From CBDFKU01 sp965248975 (GTDB taxonomy: Bacteria; Chloroflexota; Dehalococcoidia; Lucifugimonadales; JAGWBF01), in NCBI GenBank assembly GCA_965248975.1, contig CBDFKU010000014.1, positions 186,001 through 250,000 on the forward strand: a DNA stretch of 64,000 bases. The letters are read 5' to 3'. This document shows, in pieces, positions 52,272-61,966 of this stretch (position 1 is the stretch's first letter; each line of letters begins with the position of its first letter). Position numbers and translations under genes: made by a program. Under the pieces are notes generated by a model. The model saw only the letters and a list, made by a program, of their open reading frames with translations, was not told the DNA's origin and did no database searches.

Positions 52272-54691
52272 ATGACGGACTTCTTCATCAGCTACAACAA
52301 AGCGGACCGGTCCTGGGCCGAATGGATAACCTGGCAGCTGGAAGAAGAGGGTTACACAACGTTTCTCCAGGCCTGGGACTTCCGACCGGGCTCCAACTTC
52401 GTCCTGGAGATGCAAAGAGCCGAACCGAAGGGCAGCGTACCATCGCGGTCCTCTCGCCGGACTATCTCAGTGCCAGGTTCACGCAGCCCGAGTGGGCCGC
52501 CGCTTTTGCCCAGGACCCCAGGGGCGAAAAAGGCACGCTGGTACCGGTTCGCGTTAAGAAGTGCGACCTGGAAGGGCTTCTGCCTCAGATCGTTTACATC
52601 GACCTTGTCGGGCTGAACGGGGCGGCGGCAAGGGATGCACTCCTGACGGGGGTGAAGCGCGGGCGATCCAGGCCGGGCACTGCGCCGCCCTTTCCTGGGG
52701 CCTCCCTTCGATCGGTGCCCGATAGGCCTCGTTTTCCAGGAACGTTACCTCCCATCTGGAACGTTCCCCATCTGCGTAACCCCAACTTTACCGGGCGTGA
52801 CAGCTTGCTGGACGCCCTGACCTCAGGCCGGCGCGCCGCTGTGACCCAGGCCATCAGCGGCCTCGGGGGCGTGGGCAAGACCCATCTGGCTGTGGAGTAC
52901 GCATACCGGCACGCCGGCGACTACGACCTCGTGTGGTGGGTACGCTCAGAGGAGCCGGTGACTCTGGCAGCCGACTACGCAGGCCTGTCCCGAGAGCTGG
53001 ATCTGCCCCAGAACGACAACTCCGACCAGCGGATTGTCATCGAGGCAGTGCGTCAGTGGCTAAGACAGAACGCGGGCTGGCTGCTGGTGTTCGACAACGC
53101 CCCAGGGCCGGAGGACGTCTTTGAATACATTCCGCCGGGGTCCGTCGGGCACGTGCTGATCACCTCACGCAACCCCGGATGGGGTGGGGTGGCGGGGGCC
53201 CTGCCGGTGCGGGAGTTCGAGGAGGATGTTGCTGTCCAGTTTCTGCTAAAGCGCACAAACCAGGCCGATGATGAGGCAACAGCTGCGCTGGCGGAAGAGC
53301 TGGGGTACCTGCCCCTGGCCCTGGAGCAGGCCGGCGCATACATCGAGGCCACGGGGACCTCCCTGCCCTATTACCTGGAGGCCTTCCGCACCCGGCAGCA
53401 GGAGCTCTTGGGGCGCGGCAGGCCGACAGACTACCCGGACACCGTGGCCACCACCTGGGACATCTCCATGCAGCGTGCGAAGGAAGCCTCGGCGGCCTCG
53501 GTAGATCTGCTGAGCCTGTGCGCCTTCCTGGCACCAGACGACATCCCACGGGACCTGCTGACCCGGGGGACGGACCATCTGCCGCAGTGCCTGGCGAGGG
53601 CGGTGGCAAACCGCATTGCCTTCGACGACGCGGTGGCCGCCCTCCTGCGCTACTCTCTGATGGGGGCGGCCGGCGACGCCCTTTCTGTGCACCGGCTGGT
53701 GCAAGCAGTGGTGCGGGACCGACTAGCCAAGCGAGACCGGAGGAAATGGGCCGGAGCCGCCGTGGCGCTGCTGGACGCCGGATTCCCCTTTCTTCTGGAC
53801 GATCCGGGCACCTGGGTTCCATCCGCACGGCCGCTTCCCCATGCCCTGACGGCGGCAGGGCATGCCGGGACTCTTGCCGCGGCGCCCGTCGCCGCGGGGA
53901 GGCTTTTGAACCAGGTGGGACTGTACTTGCAGGAGAGGGCCCAGTTCGCTCAAGCTCACCAGGCCCTCGAGACGGCCCTGGACATAGGCGAGGCTACTTA
54001 TGGTCGCGACCATCCCGTTGTGGCCATCCGGGTCAACAACCTGGGGGGCGTGCTCCGAGACCTGGGGGACCTGGAGGGTGCCCGGGCCTGCTACGAGCGG
54101 GCGCTGAGGATAGACGAGGCGGACTACGGCCCCGACCATCCTGGGGTAGTCAAAGACGTCAACAACCTGGGCCTTGTGCTCCGAGAGCTGGGGGACATAG
54201 CGGCGGCGCGGGCCCACTACGAGCGTGCACTGAGGATAGCCGAGGCGGCCTATGGCCCCGACAACCCAGCTGTAGCTATCGTTGCCAACAACCTGGGCAG
54301 CGTGCTCAACGATCTTGGGGACCTGGCGGGGGGCCTGGCCCACCTCGAGAGAGCGCTGAGAATAGACGAGGCGACCTACGGCCTCGACCACCCCAACGTG
54401 GCAGTCAGGATCAACAACTTGGCGGGTGTGCTCCGGCAGTTGGGGGACCCGGCGGGGGCGCGGGCCCACCTCGAGAGAGCGCTGAGGATAGACGAGGGGG
54501 CCTACGGTCCCGACCACCCCAACGTGGCCATCCGGGTCAACAACCTTGGCAGCGTCTTTCGTGACCAGGGCGACCGTGAGGGTGCGAAGCAGCACTTCCA
54601 GCGTGCTTTAGACACATTTCGTAAGTTCTTCGACGAGGAACATCCTTATGTGAGGCAAGCGCTGGCGGAGCTGACCTCCTTGGACACCTAG
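52272..54691 (+). CDS. TIR domain-NTPase (NB-ARC type)-TPR protein, one frameshift
   Basis: About 806 residues if the frames are joined. The start ATG at 52272 gives TDFFISYNKADRSWAEW and FRPGSNFVLEMQRA, a TIR domain with a candidate catalytic Glu near 47. A one-base deficit near 52413-52425 moves the sequence to the next frame, where RTIAVLSPDYLSARFTQPEW completes the TIR. The NTPase has GLGGVGKTHLA, LLVFDNA and GYLPLALEQAG. Six TPR units of 42 residues (YERALRIDEA..GPDHP) end it. This TIR-STAND-TPR layout is common in defence proteins, where TIR cleaves NAD+ when the sensor binds its target. Located 23 nt after the amidase gene. Confidence 0.87.
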
Positions 54692-54695
54692 CCGG

Positions 54696-55874
54696 CTACG
54701 CTCGGCCCAGCCCCTCACCCAACTCCCGTACCGCCTCCACGATGCGGACCACTTCCTCCTCGGTGTTGAAGAAGTGCAGGGAGATGCGGATGCTGGGCGG
54801 GTAGGCCACCCAGCGGGCCATGATGCGGTGGCGCTCCCAGAGTTGGGTCGCGGCCTGCTCGGGGTCGGCGCCCTCCACGGCGAAGGAGACCAGCCCCGAG
54901 GACATACACCTGTCCGTGGGGGACATGACCGTCACTCCGGGGACCTCCCTCAGGGCGTTCTTGAGTGAGGTGGCCAGGTCCAGGTCGCGCTGCTCGATCT
55001 CCTCCACCCCGATCTCCCGGATGAAGCGGATGGCCTCAACCATCCCCACCCTCAGGGCCGCGCTGGTGGAGGTGAGCAGGAACTTGTCCATGGAGCCGGT
55101 GTCGGGCTCGAAGCGGTAGGGGTCGTGGTGGGTGAGGGACGCCCGGCCCGCCACGTGGGTGGGCTCTATGCGGGGGATCAGGTCCCGGCGGATGTACAGG
55201 GCCCCGGCGCCCTCGGAGCCCAGGAGCCACTTCTGAGCGGGGATGGAGTAGAAGTCGCAGCCCATGTCCTGCATGTCCAGGGGGATGTGGCCCGCCGTCT
55301 GGGCGCCGTCCAGCAGCATCAGCACGCCCCGATCCCGGGTCAGCTCGCGAATGGCCTTCACCGGCATGCGCAGGCCGCAGGAGTACTGGATGTGGCTCAG
55401 GAAGATGAGGCGGGTGCGGTCCGTCAGGGCGTCTTCGACCTTGCCCAGGATGGATTCCGCACCCTCGTCGGGGGCGATGGGCAGCACCTTGACCACCGCG
55501 CCGTGCCGCCGCTGCTGGTAGTAGGCGGGCACCAGCACCGAGCTGTGCTCCAGGTCGCAGGAGATGATCTCGTCGCCTTCCTGCCAGGGGAGGCCGCTGA
55601 TGGCGATGTTGAGGCCCTGGGTGGTGTTGTCGGTGAGGCAAATCTCCTCGGGCGAGGCGTTGAGGAGTCCGGCCACCGCCTCCCGGGCCTGGGTCTGGAT
55701 CGTACGGCCGCTGTCGATGACCCCGGGAGTGGTGGGACCCTCGTCCATCTCGTATTGCAGGCGGGCGACCATGGCCTCGGTGACCGAGACCGGGGAGGGC
55801 CCGGACCAGCCGGTGTTGACGTAGACCATCTTCCGGCAGGCGGGGATCTGCTGCCTCAGCCTGGCGACGTCCAT
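54696..55874 (-). CDS. Class V aminotransferase (cysteine desulfurase-like)
   Basis: 392 residues, PLP-dependent fold type I. LTDNTTQGLNIAISGL near 75 holds the phosphate contact, CDLEHSSVLVPAY and MLLDGAQTAGHIPLD (Asp near 190 with Gln) follow, and DFYSIPAQKWLLGSEGAGALY near 210 carries the Schiff-base Lys. The catalytic Cys loop of IscS is absent, so an isopenicillin-epimerase-like or other lyase role is as likely. It ends 4 nt past the TIR gene stop in convergent orientation, and opens the minus-strand string to the right. Confidence 0.88.
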   Translation of the reverse strand: MDVARLRQQIPACRKMVYVNTGWSGPSPVSVTEAMVARLQYEMDEGPTTPGVIDSGRTIQTQAREAVAGLLNASPEEICLTDNTTQGLNIAISGLPWQEGDEIISCDLEHSSVLVPAYYQQRRHGAVVKVLPIAPDEGAESILGKVEDALTDRTRLIFLSHIQYSCGLRMPVKAIRELTRDRGVLMLLDGAQTAGHIPLDMQDMGCDFYSIPAQKWLLGSEGAGALYIRRDLIPRIEPTHVAGRASLTHHDPYRFEPDTGSMDKFLLTSTSAALRVGMVEAIRFIREIGVEEIEQRDLDLATSLKNALREVPGVTVMSPTDRCMSSGLVSFAVEGADPEQAATQLWERHRIMARWVAYPPSIRISLHFFNTEEEVVRIVEAVRELGEGLGRA

Positions 55875-55877
55875 GGG

Positions 55878-56795
55878 TTATTTACGCACGAACTTGACCA
55901 CGCGGCGAAGCCGCATTGCCTCGTCGGGAGCCCACGGCTCCACCACGTAGACGTCTCCCTGGGAGTCGCCCCAGATACCGTGGGCCGAGATGTGGCGGTC
56001 CGATCCCCATCGGGCCAGTTGCTGGCCGTCCATGGTTAGTACGCTTGTGAACCCGCTGTTGTGCTCAGGGACGTAGGCCACGTCGTCCCGGTCCACCCAG
56101 AACGCCGACGGGCCGATTATCTTGGCCGGCCAGGTCGATAAGTGCTGACCCTCCTGGGTAAAGACCTGGACGCGGTTGTTCTCCCGGTCGGCAACCAGCA
56201 CCCGGTCCTGCCGGTCGATCCAGATGCCGTGGGGCAGGTTGAGCTGCCCGGGACCGTCGCCGGGCGAGCCCCAGGAGTAGAGGTGCTTGCCTTCGGGGGT
56301 GAACCGGTGCACTGCAGCGTTGGCGTATCCGTCGGCGATGAAGATGTCGCCCTCGGTGTTGGTTGTCACTCCCGCCGGCATGTTGAAGGGCCCAGCCGAG
56401 CGGATCACCTTCTTGTAGGCGTCCGAGCTGAAGTCGGCGGGGTCGACGCCGGTGTCGGAGCGGAAGCCCTTGGTGCCGATGGTCAGCAGGAGCTGGCCGT
56501 CGGGTGTGAACTTGAAGACCTGCCCATCGTCCCGGTCCACCACCCAGACGTTGTCGTGCCTGTCCACGCTGACCGCGTGGGGAAAGTGGAACAAGTCGGC
56601 GCCCCAGGAGGTGATGAAGCTGCCGTCGCGGCGAAAGACGGCGATGGGGTGGTCCAGCTCCCGGTTGTACACGTATACCCTGTCCTGGGAGTCGATGGCC
56701 ACGGCGCACGCGGGTACCGTCCAGCCCGCAGGCAGCTGGGCCCAGTCCGGCTGCACCTCGAAGGTGTAATCACCAGTCCCGACTGTCTCCGCCAT
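55878..56795 (-). CDS. NHL-repeat beta-propeller protein (peptidyl-amidating lyase-like)
   Basis: 305 residues, six propeller blades visible as repeats of ..FPHAVSVDRHDNVWVVDRDDGQVFKFTPDG. and LPHGIWIDRQDRVLVADRENNRVQVFTQEG. The fold is shared with peptidyl-alpha-hydroxyglycine amidating lyase and SMP-30-like proteins; a lactonase-type metal site is not evident. No signal peptide. It lies 3 nt from the aminotransferase gene and is probably co-transcribed with it. Confidence 0.85.
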   Translation of the reverse strand: MAETVGTGDYTFEVQPDWAQLPAGWTVPACAVAIDSQDRVYVYNRELDHPIAVFRRDGSFITSWGADLFHFPHAVSVDRHDNVWVVDRDDGQVFKFTPDGQLLLTIGTKGFRSDTGVDPADFSSDAYKKVIRSAGPFNMPAGVTTNTEGDIFIADGYANAAVHRFTPEGKHLYSWGSPGDGPGQLNLPHGIWIDRQDRVLVADRENNRVQVFTQEGQHLSTWPAKIIGPSAFWVDRDDVAYVPEHNSGFTSVLTMDGQQLARWGSDRHISAHGIWGDSQGDVYVVEPWAPDEAMRLRRVVKFVRK

Positions 56796-56864
56796 CTTCC
56801 GCTCCTCCTTCGTTCGAGGGATGTTGCCCGCAGTATACCACAGGGATGGGGCTGGTCTACCTCC

Positions 56865-59339
56865 TCAACCCTGTGGGCCCAGCTCCAGCTCGGCGAGGAT
56901 GTCGGTGTCCGAAACGCTCTGCCAGGATAGTAGGAAGGCATCCATGCCCATCTTCTCCCGCAGCCCGGACAGGTGGGTCCTGGCCCGGTCCAGCAGCGGC
57001 AGGCCGTGGGCCGACGCGATCTCGTAGACGTGGGCCACGTACCAGACTGCCCGAGGGTAGTCGCCGATCTGCTCCGAGAGCAGGCCGAGCTGGCCCCAGG
57101 TGCCCGCCGATACCTCCTCCTCGCCCAGCTCCACGAAGGCGTCCAGGGCCTTCTGGTACCATTCGACCGCTTCCCGGGCCCGGCGTCGTGAGTGGGCTGT
57201 TAGACCCAGCTGGTGGTAGCTGTCGGCCATCGCTCTCCGGTCCTCTCGCTGACGATATCCTTCCAGCGCCAGACGGAACCACTCCCCGGCGTCCTCGTGC
57301 TGCTGGGTAAGCAGGGCGAGGACACCCATCTGGTACTGGTCGTCGGCCCCGCCGGCGTCGTCCCCGACCTCCTCGTAGGCCAGCAGGGCTCTCTGGTACC
57401 AGCCAGCGGCATCCTCGTAGTCCAGTCGAGACTGGGATATCAGTCCCAGCCGGTGGTAGATAGCGGCGGCCCCCGCCGTGTCCCCGGCCTGCTCGTAGCC
57501 TGCCCGCGCCCGGTGGTACCACTCCAGGGCGCCCTCCGCCTCACCCAGGGCCTCCGAGGCCAGCGCGATCCGATGGCACTCGCCGGCCGACTCGGCCTCG
57601 TCCCCCAGGCGCTGCCTGACGGCCAGCGACTTACGGTGCCAGCCCTTTGCGTCGTCGAAGCGGTGTCGGGCCTGGGCGATCCTGCCAAGCTGGTGATAGC
57701 TGTCAGCGCAGTCGGCCTCGTTGCCCCGGGGCTCGTTGATCTCCAGGGAGCGGCGGTGCCAGCCCTCGGCTTCGTCGTACCGGTCCCTCCTCTGGGCGAT
57801 CAGGCCAAGCTGATGGTAGATGGAGGCCTTCCGTAGCCGGCTCTCTTGGTCGCCGGACGATTCCAGGTGGGCCAGGACCTGGTGGCAGATGCCCTCGGCA
57901 TCGTCCAGCTCGCCGCGGGCGAGGCAGTCGGATACTTCGGTCCCCCTGAGGTACATCCATAGCTCTCCGGCTCCATTCGACTCCGCCTCGCCGGGCTCGA
58001 CACCGATGCGGGCCAGGAGACCTTCGCGGAGGCGCCTCAGCTCGTGGACTCGCTCCTGCATCTTATAGACCTGGGCCAGGGGTTGAAGGACCATCTGGGC
58101 GTCGTCCCAAGCGGAGCTTGCCTCGGCCAGGGCCAGGGCCCGAAGAAGGTTGCCCTCCTCGGCCAGGACGCCGGTTACAGTCGAGTCGGCGGTCCCCGAT
58201 GAGAGGTTCTCTAGGAAGTAGTCGCCGAGGCCGGCGTAAAGCCGGGTGAACTCCCGGTCCATGGTGGCCATGTCCTCTGGAGCCAGCCGGTCCTCCAGCC
58301 GGCGCTTCAAGAGCGAGGCAACCTGGGAAGGGATCAGGTAAACGCTGGGGGATGCCGAGTCCAGGATGCCATGGTCCCGGGCCTCCTTTAGAAAGGTGCG
58401 GCACGCTCCCCAGCCCATCTGCTCGCCCATCATCGAGGCGTATACCTCGCCCTGGGTCATGAAGGTCAGGACGTCCAGCAGCACCCGCTGTCGGAACAGG
58501 GCCAGTGTAGGCAGGTGGGTCCTCGTTCGGTCGGAGAGCATGGAGAAGGAGGTTTCCAGGGCGGCGTCCAGGATGTTCGAACCCGGGCCGCTGTAGTGTG
58601 TCAGGGCATCCACCAGACCCAACGGAGTATGGCCATTTATATGGGGGAGGATGGCACCCATGGACATGGGGTTCCCCTGGAGGGAGCGCAGCAGATCCGG
58701 GTACTCGGCGTTCAGACCCCCGGGGTCCTCGCCTGCCGCCTGGAGGATCGACCCAGCCAGAGCCAGGGAGTCGACCTCGTTCAGGCCGCCTAGCTCCTGG
58801 CTTGTATAGGCGAACGTCGCCTTCTTCGCCCAGTTATCGTCCTGTCCGGTGACTAGGAACCTTGAGGCTCCGGCGGAGCCTTCCCGCAGGAAGTCCACCA
58901 GGTCCTCGGCATCGGCCGGGTCGAGGAAGTCGAGGGCCGCCCCGAAATCGTCCCAGATAAGCAGGGCGGGGTTCTGTTGCAGATAGTCGACGGCCCACCG
59001 GCGCTGGTCGGCCAGGGAACGCCGGGCGAAGGATATCCCTTGCAACGTCGTGCCGATCTCGTGGAGGACCCTAGGCAGCCCGCTCTCGTGCTCGCGATAA
59101 TGGAAGGAGGTGAAGAGCACCCCGCCCCCGTGTTTGCCCCTCTCACCCGCGCGGCGGCCCAGCTCACAGACCATCTCCGTCTTGCCGACGCCCGCCGATC
59201 CGGTCAACAGGACGATAGAGGCCTGGCCGAGGACGGTCTCCAGCGCCTCTAGCTCGGTCTCCCGCCCCACGAAGCCGTACCGCCCTGGCTGCGGAAGGTC
59301 GACGGCTGGCCTGGAGGTGTCGGGATTCCCTGAGAGCAT
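56865..59339 (-). CDS. STAND ATPase with TPR sensor domain
   Basis: 824 residues. FVGRETELEALETVLGQASIVLLTGSAGVGKTEMV gives the P-loop near 50, and LLIWDDFGAALDF is a Walker B. TPR-like helices follow from about 470 to 800, in 40-residue steps (DEAEGWHRRSLEINEPRGNEADCADSYHQLG and similar). Such proteins are transcription or defence regulators that sense ligand by the repeats. No effector domain is seen at either end, which distinguishes it from the TIR gene at 52272. Confidence 0.86.
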   Translation of the reverse strand: MLSGNPDTSRPAVDLPQPGRYGFVGRETELEALETVLGQASIVLLTGSAGVGKTEMVCELGRRAGERGKHGGGVLFTSFHYREHESGLPRVLHEIGTTLQGISFARRSLADQRRWAVDYLQQNPALLIWDDFGAALDFLDPADAEDLVDFLREGSAGASRFLVTGQDDNWAKKATFAYTSQELGGLNEVDSLALAGSILQAAGEDPGGLNAEYPDLLRSLQGNPMSMGAILPHINGHTPLGLVDALTHYSGPGSNILDAALETSFSMLSDRTRTHLPTLALFRQRVLLDVLTFMTQGEVYASMMGEQMGWGACRTFLKEARDHGILDSASPSVYLIPSQVASLLKRRLEDRLAPEDMATMDREFTRLYAGLGDYFLENLSSGTADSTVTGVLAEEGNLLRALALAEASSAWDDAQMVLQPLAQVYKMQERVHELRRLREGLLARIGVEPGEAESNGAGELWMYLRGTEVSDCLARGELDDAEGICHQVLAHLESSGDQESRLRKASIYHQLGLIAQRRDRYDEAEGWHRRSLEINEPRGNEADCADSYHQLGRIAQARHRFDDAKGWHRKSLAVRQRLGDEAESAGECHRIALASEALGEAEGALEWYHRARAGYEQAGDTAGAAAIYHRLGLISQSRLDYEDAAGWYQRALLAYEEVGDDAGGADDQYQMGVLALLTQQHEDAGEWFRLALEGYRQREDRRAMADSYHQLGLTAHSRRRAREAVEWYQKALDAFVELGEEEVSAGTWGQLGLLSEQIGDYPRAVWYVAHVYEIASAHGLPLLDRARTHLSGLREKMGMDAFLLSWQSVSDTDILAELELGPQG

Positions 59340-59385
59340 GGTGTCTCCTGGGCCTTTGGGCCGCCGACTCGTGGCCAGGAGGGCG

Positions 59386-60099
59386 CTAGCCCTCCAACCA
59401 CTTGAAGTGCTTGGAGATGAGCCTGTAGAACCCCCAACTGAGGTTGCTGCAGATAGGAGCTCCGTAGCTCTCCCACCGCTGGAGCTCGGCTCGGGCGTCG
59501 GGGTGCATATCGTCCGCCAAGCGGAGGGAAGATATGGCCTCCTCGCTCGCGCACTCGTAAAGGGCCAGGTACCTGGGCCCGGTGTTGAACTCTAGAGCAA
59601 AGGGGTGGTCGATGGCCCTGAACCGCCCGGCCATGACGTACCCAGGCACCTCCAGCAGATTGGGTACGTGGGACTCGTCGTACCACCGGTTCCACTCTTC
59701 TTCCTGGGCCTGGTCCACGTCCACGCTAACCACGCTTAAAGGCCGGTCGGATAGGAGGAGGGGCTCCCGCAGAGGGGTCCCGCTGATCTGCTCGTAGACG
59801 TTGCTGACGTAATTGGACTTGCCCTGCAGCCGCTCCCAGCGCGAGTACTCGTCCCGGGAGATGGGGTTGAGGGCCGGAGAGTCCCAGTGCAGCATGGAAG
59901 GCAGGTCTTCGACGCTACGGATGCCGTACAGTGCGGTAAAACGGCGCTCTTCCTCCAGGAGGGCGTACCTCTGGGCCCACAGGAAGGGCGGAGTCCGCAG
60001 AAGGTTGGGCAGGTGGCTGTTGTACCACAGGTTGAAGGGCTCCAGGTGCTCCGGAGCGCAGGTCACCTGCACCATGAGGAGAAGAGGCTTATCCGGCAT
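59386..60099 (-). CDS. Tandem dimeric alpha-beta barrel (EthD-like) protein
   Basis: 237 residues in two similar halves: VTCAPEHLEPFNLWYNSHLPNLLRTPPFLWAQRY and VDVDQAQEEEWNRWYDESHVPNLLEVPGYVMAGRF each match the EthD/DUF4286-like barrel module. Trp-Tyr-(N/D)-(S/E)-H is conserved in both halves. These barrels bind aromatic or small ligands; function unknown. Its start overlaps the end of the DinB gene by 11 nt. Confidence 0.82.
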   Translation of the reverse strand: MPDKPLLLMVQVTCAPEHLEPFNLWYNSHLPNLLRTPPFLWAQRYALLEEERRFTALYGIRSVEDLPSMLHWDSPALNPISRDEYSRWERLQGKSNYVSNVYEQISGTPLREPLLLSDRPLSVVSVDVDQAQEEEWNRWYDESHVPNLLEVPGYVMAGRFRAIDHPFALEFNTGPRYLALYECASEEAISSLRLADDMHPDARAELQRWESYGAPICSNLSWGFYRLISKHFKWLEG

Positions 60100-60655
60100 C
60101 TCGGGCCGCCTCGAACACCCCGCCGGTGAATCGCCGGTCTTCCAGGCCTCTCTGGATACCTCTCACGTAGCCTATCTGGCCGCCATGCTGGTTCAGCTCC
60201 CAGAGGGCCTGCTGAAATACCCCTGCCACGGTGAGGCTCCCTCCCATGGGACCCGTCGCCGTACGAGCGCGCAGGGAATCGTCGTCCAGGCTGTCCAGGT
60301 ATTCCAGGGCGTTGGATCGGGTGGCCTCGAAATATTCCAGGAGCAGCGAACCGTCCGGGACCTGGAACGCCTCAAGCTGCTCCGCCTTGAAGCCGAAGCC
60401 GAGGTCCTGGGGGTTGGCGGGAGATCGGCCGAACCTGTCGGCCCAGCCCTGCTCCCATAGCTGGGCCGACCCCTTGGCCACGGTCTGGACCAGGAAGTCC
60501 TGGGCCCGTGCGGAATGCCATGCCATGAACCCGATGGACATGCACTGGGGGTCCGGCCGCCAGGACAGCTCCTCCGGGGTCAGGCCGTCCAGGGATTTCA
60601 CCAGGGAGTTATAGTTCTGGTCCAGACAGTCCCGGAGGAACTCCTTCAGGGCCAC
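60089..60655 (-). CDS. DinB-family four-helix metalloprotein
   Basis: 188 residues. Candidate metal ligands are His in FMAWHSARAQDF near 47 and two His in LNQHGGQIGYVRG near 155-170. The helical pattern and LTPEELSWRPDPQCMSIGF N-terminal block are DinB-like. DinB proteins include thiol-dependent transferases (mycothiol or bacillithiol). GGAGGCGGACGT precedes the start. Coupled to the EthD-like gene downstream. Confidence 0.85.
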   Translation of the reverse strand: MALKEFLRDCLDQNYNSLVKSLDGLTPEELSWRPDPQCMSIGFMAWHSARAQDFLVQTVAKGSAQLWEQGWADRFGRSPANPQDLGFGFKAEQLEAFQVPDGSLLLEYFEATRSNALEYLDSLDDDSLRARTATGPMGGSLTVAGVFQQALWELNQHGGQIGYVRGIQRGLEDRRFTGGVFEAARDAG

Positions 60656-60673
60656 GTCCGCCTCCCTTCGGTC

Positions 60674-61918
60674 TCAATCAGCCAGGTCCGCCGTCGGAGA
60701 CGCCATCGGCTCCCGCGGACGGCCCAGTATAGCATAGGACACCACCAGGCAGACCACCAGGCTCACCACCGCCGCCGGCTGGCCCAGGCCCAGTGTGGAG
60801 GAGATGAAGGCCCACATGAAGGGTCCGACTACCCGGGCCAACTTGCCCACCATGCCGTGTAGGCCGAAGAACTCCCCGGTGTACTCTGGTGGTGTGAATG
60901 TCAGCATGTAGGGCCGGTCGGCCGTCCATATCCCTGACATGGCGACCCCGGTGAGGCACCCCACCAGCCAATAGAGATGCGTGGTCCATGACAGCCATGG
61001 AATCCCGATGGCGATCAGAAGCAGCACGGTCCACAGTATCAGGGCGTAGTTCAGCACCTTGCCCGGCCCCAGCCGGTCCACCATACGGCCCCAGAAGATC
61101 CCGCCGGGGATGGCAACGGATATCCCGGCCAGCAAGACCATCTGAATCATCCGGTCGCTCAGTCCCACCGTCTCCGAAGCGTAGACCACGGCGAAGGCGA
61201 CCGTCGTGTTGATGCCCATGCCGTAAAAGAAGCGGCCCATGAGGAACTGGCGCAAGCCAGGGTAGCGGTGAAGGTTCCTTACATTACTATTCAACTGGGT
61301 GAAGGCCTGCCCGATTTGGGCCACGAGCGCTCCAGGGCGGACGGCTTTCCGCCTTTCCTTGAGCAGCAGAAAGATCGGGAGGGAGAACACCAAGAACAGG
61401 ATGGCGACGACGTGAAAGACGAAAACGTGGCCCCTGGAGTCTGTGAGGGCCAATGCCACAGCCACCGCTATGAAGGACCCAACGTATCCGATGCCGGTGC
61501 CCAGGCCCGATACCATGCCACGGTTGGCCTCGGTGCTGACGTCGGGAAGAAGGGAGTTGTAGAAAATGGTACCCAACTCCATGGTGCTTAGAGCTATGGC
61601 GAAGAGTACCAGTGACACCAACAGCCCCCCGTTGCCCAAGGCGAGGGTGGCGGCTATGCAGGACAGCGTGGCCGCCAGCAGCAGGGGCATCCGGCGGCCC
61701 ATCTGGTCGGAGATGGCGCCTAGAATAGGCGACGCCACCAGCACCACGACCATGATAGCCGCCAGGCTGTAGCCCAGAGTGGCGTCGTTTCCCCCCAGGT
61801 CATCGATGAGCCACAGGGGAAAGGCGAGGCCCACGACCCCGGTCCAGAAAACTGTGTTGGCCACGTCGTAGGATACCCACGCGCCCACTGCGGCACGCGT
61901 CGGCTTCGGTTGGTTCAA
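60674..61918 (-). CDS. MFS transporter (UMF1/Atg22-like)
   Basis: 414 residues, about twelve membrane helices. GAWVSYDVANTVFWTGVVGLAFPLWL at the N terminus and the loop ISDQMGRRMPLLL between helices 2 and 3 are MFS signatures, of the UMF1 subtype with a short N terminus. The second half repeats with IFWGRMVDRLGPGK. Substrate unknown. It ends 18 nt before the DinB gene. Confidence 0.88.
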   Translation of the reverse strand: MNQPKPTRAAVGAWVSYDVANTVFWTGVVGLAFPLWLIDDLGGNDATLGYSLAAIMVVVLVASPILGAISDQMGRRMPLLLAATLSCIAATLALGNGGLLVSLVLFAIALSTMELGTIFYNSLLPDVSTEANRGMVSGLGTGIGYVGSFIAVAVALALTDSRGHVFVFHVVAILFLVFSLPIFLLLKERRKAVRPGALVAQIGQAFTQLNSNVRNLHRYPGLRQFLMGRFFYGMGINTTVAFAVVYASETVGLSDRMIQMVLLAGISVAIPGGIFWGRMVDRLGPGKVLNYALILWTVLLLIAIGIPWLSWTTHLYWLVGCLTGVAMSGIWTADRPYMLTFTPPEYTGEFFGLHGMVGKLARVVGPFMWAFISSTLGLGQPAAVVSLVVCLVVSYAILGRPREPMASPTADLAD

Positions 61919-61966
61919 GCCAGGTCCCCCAAGTCGTGGTGGCTCCTCGCCCGTTCGCCTTCTATT

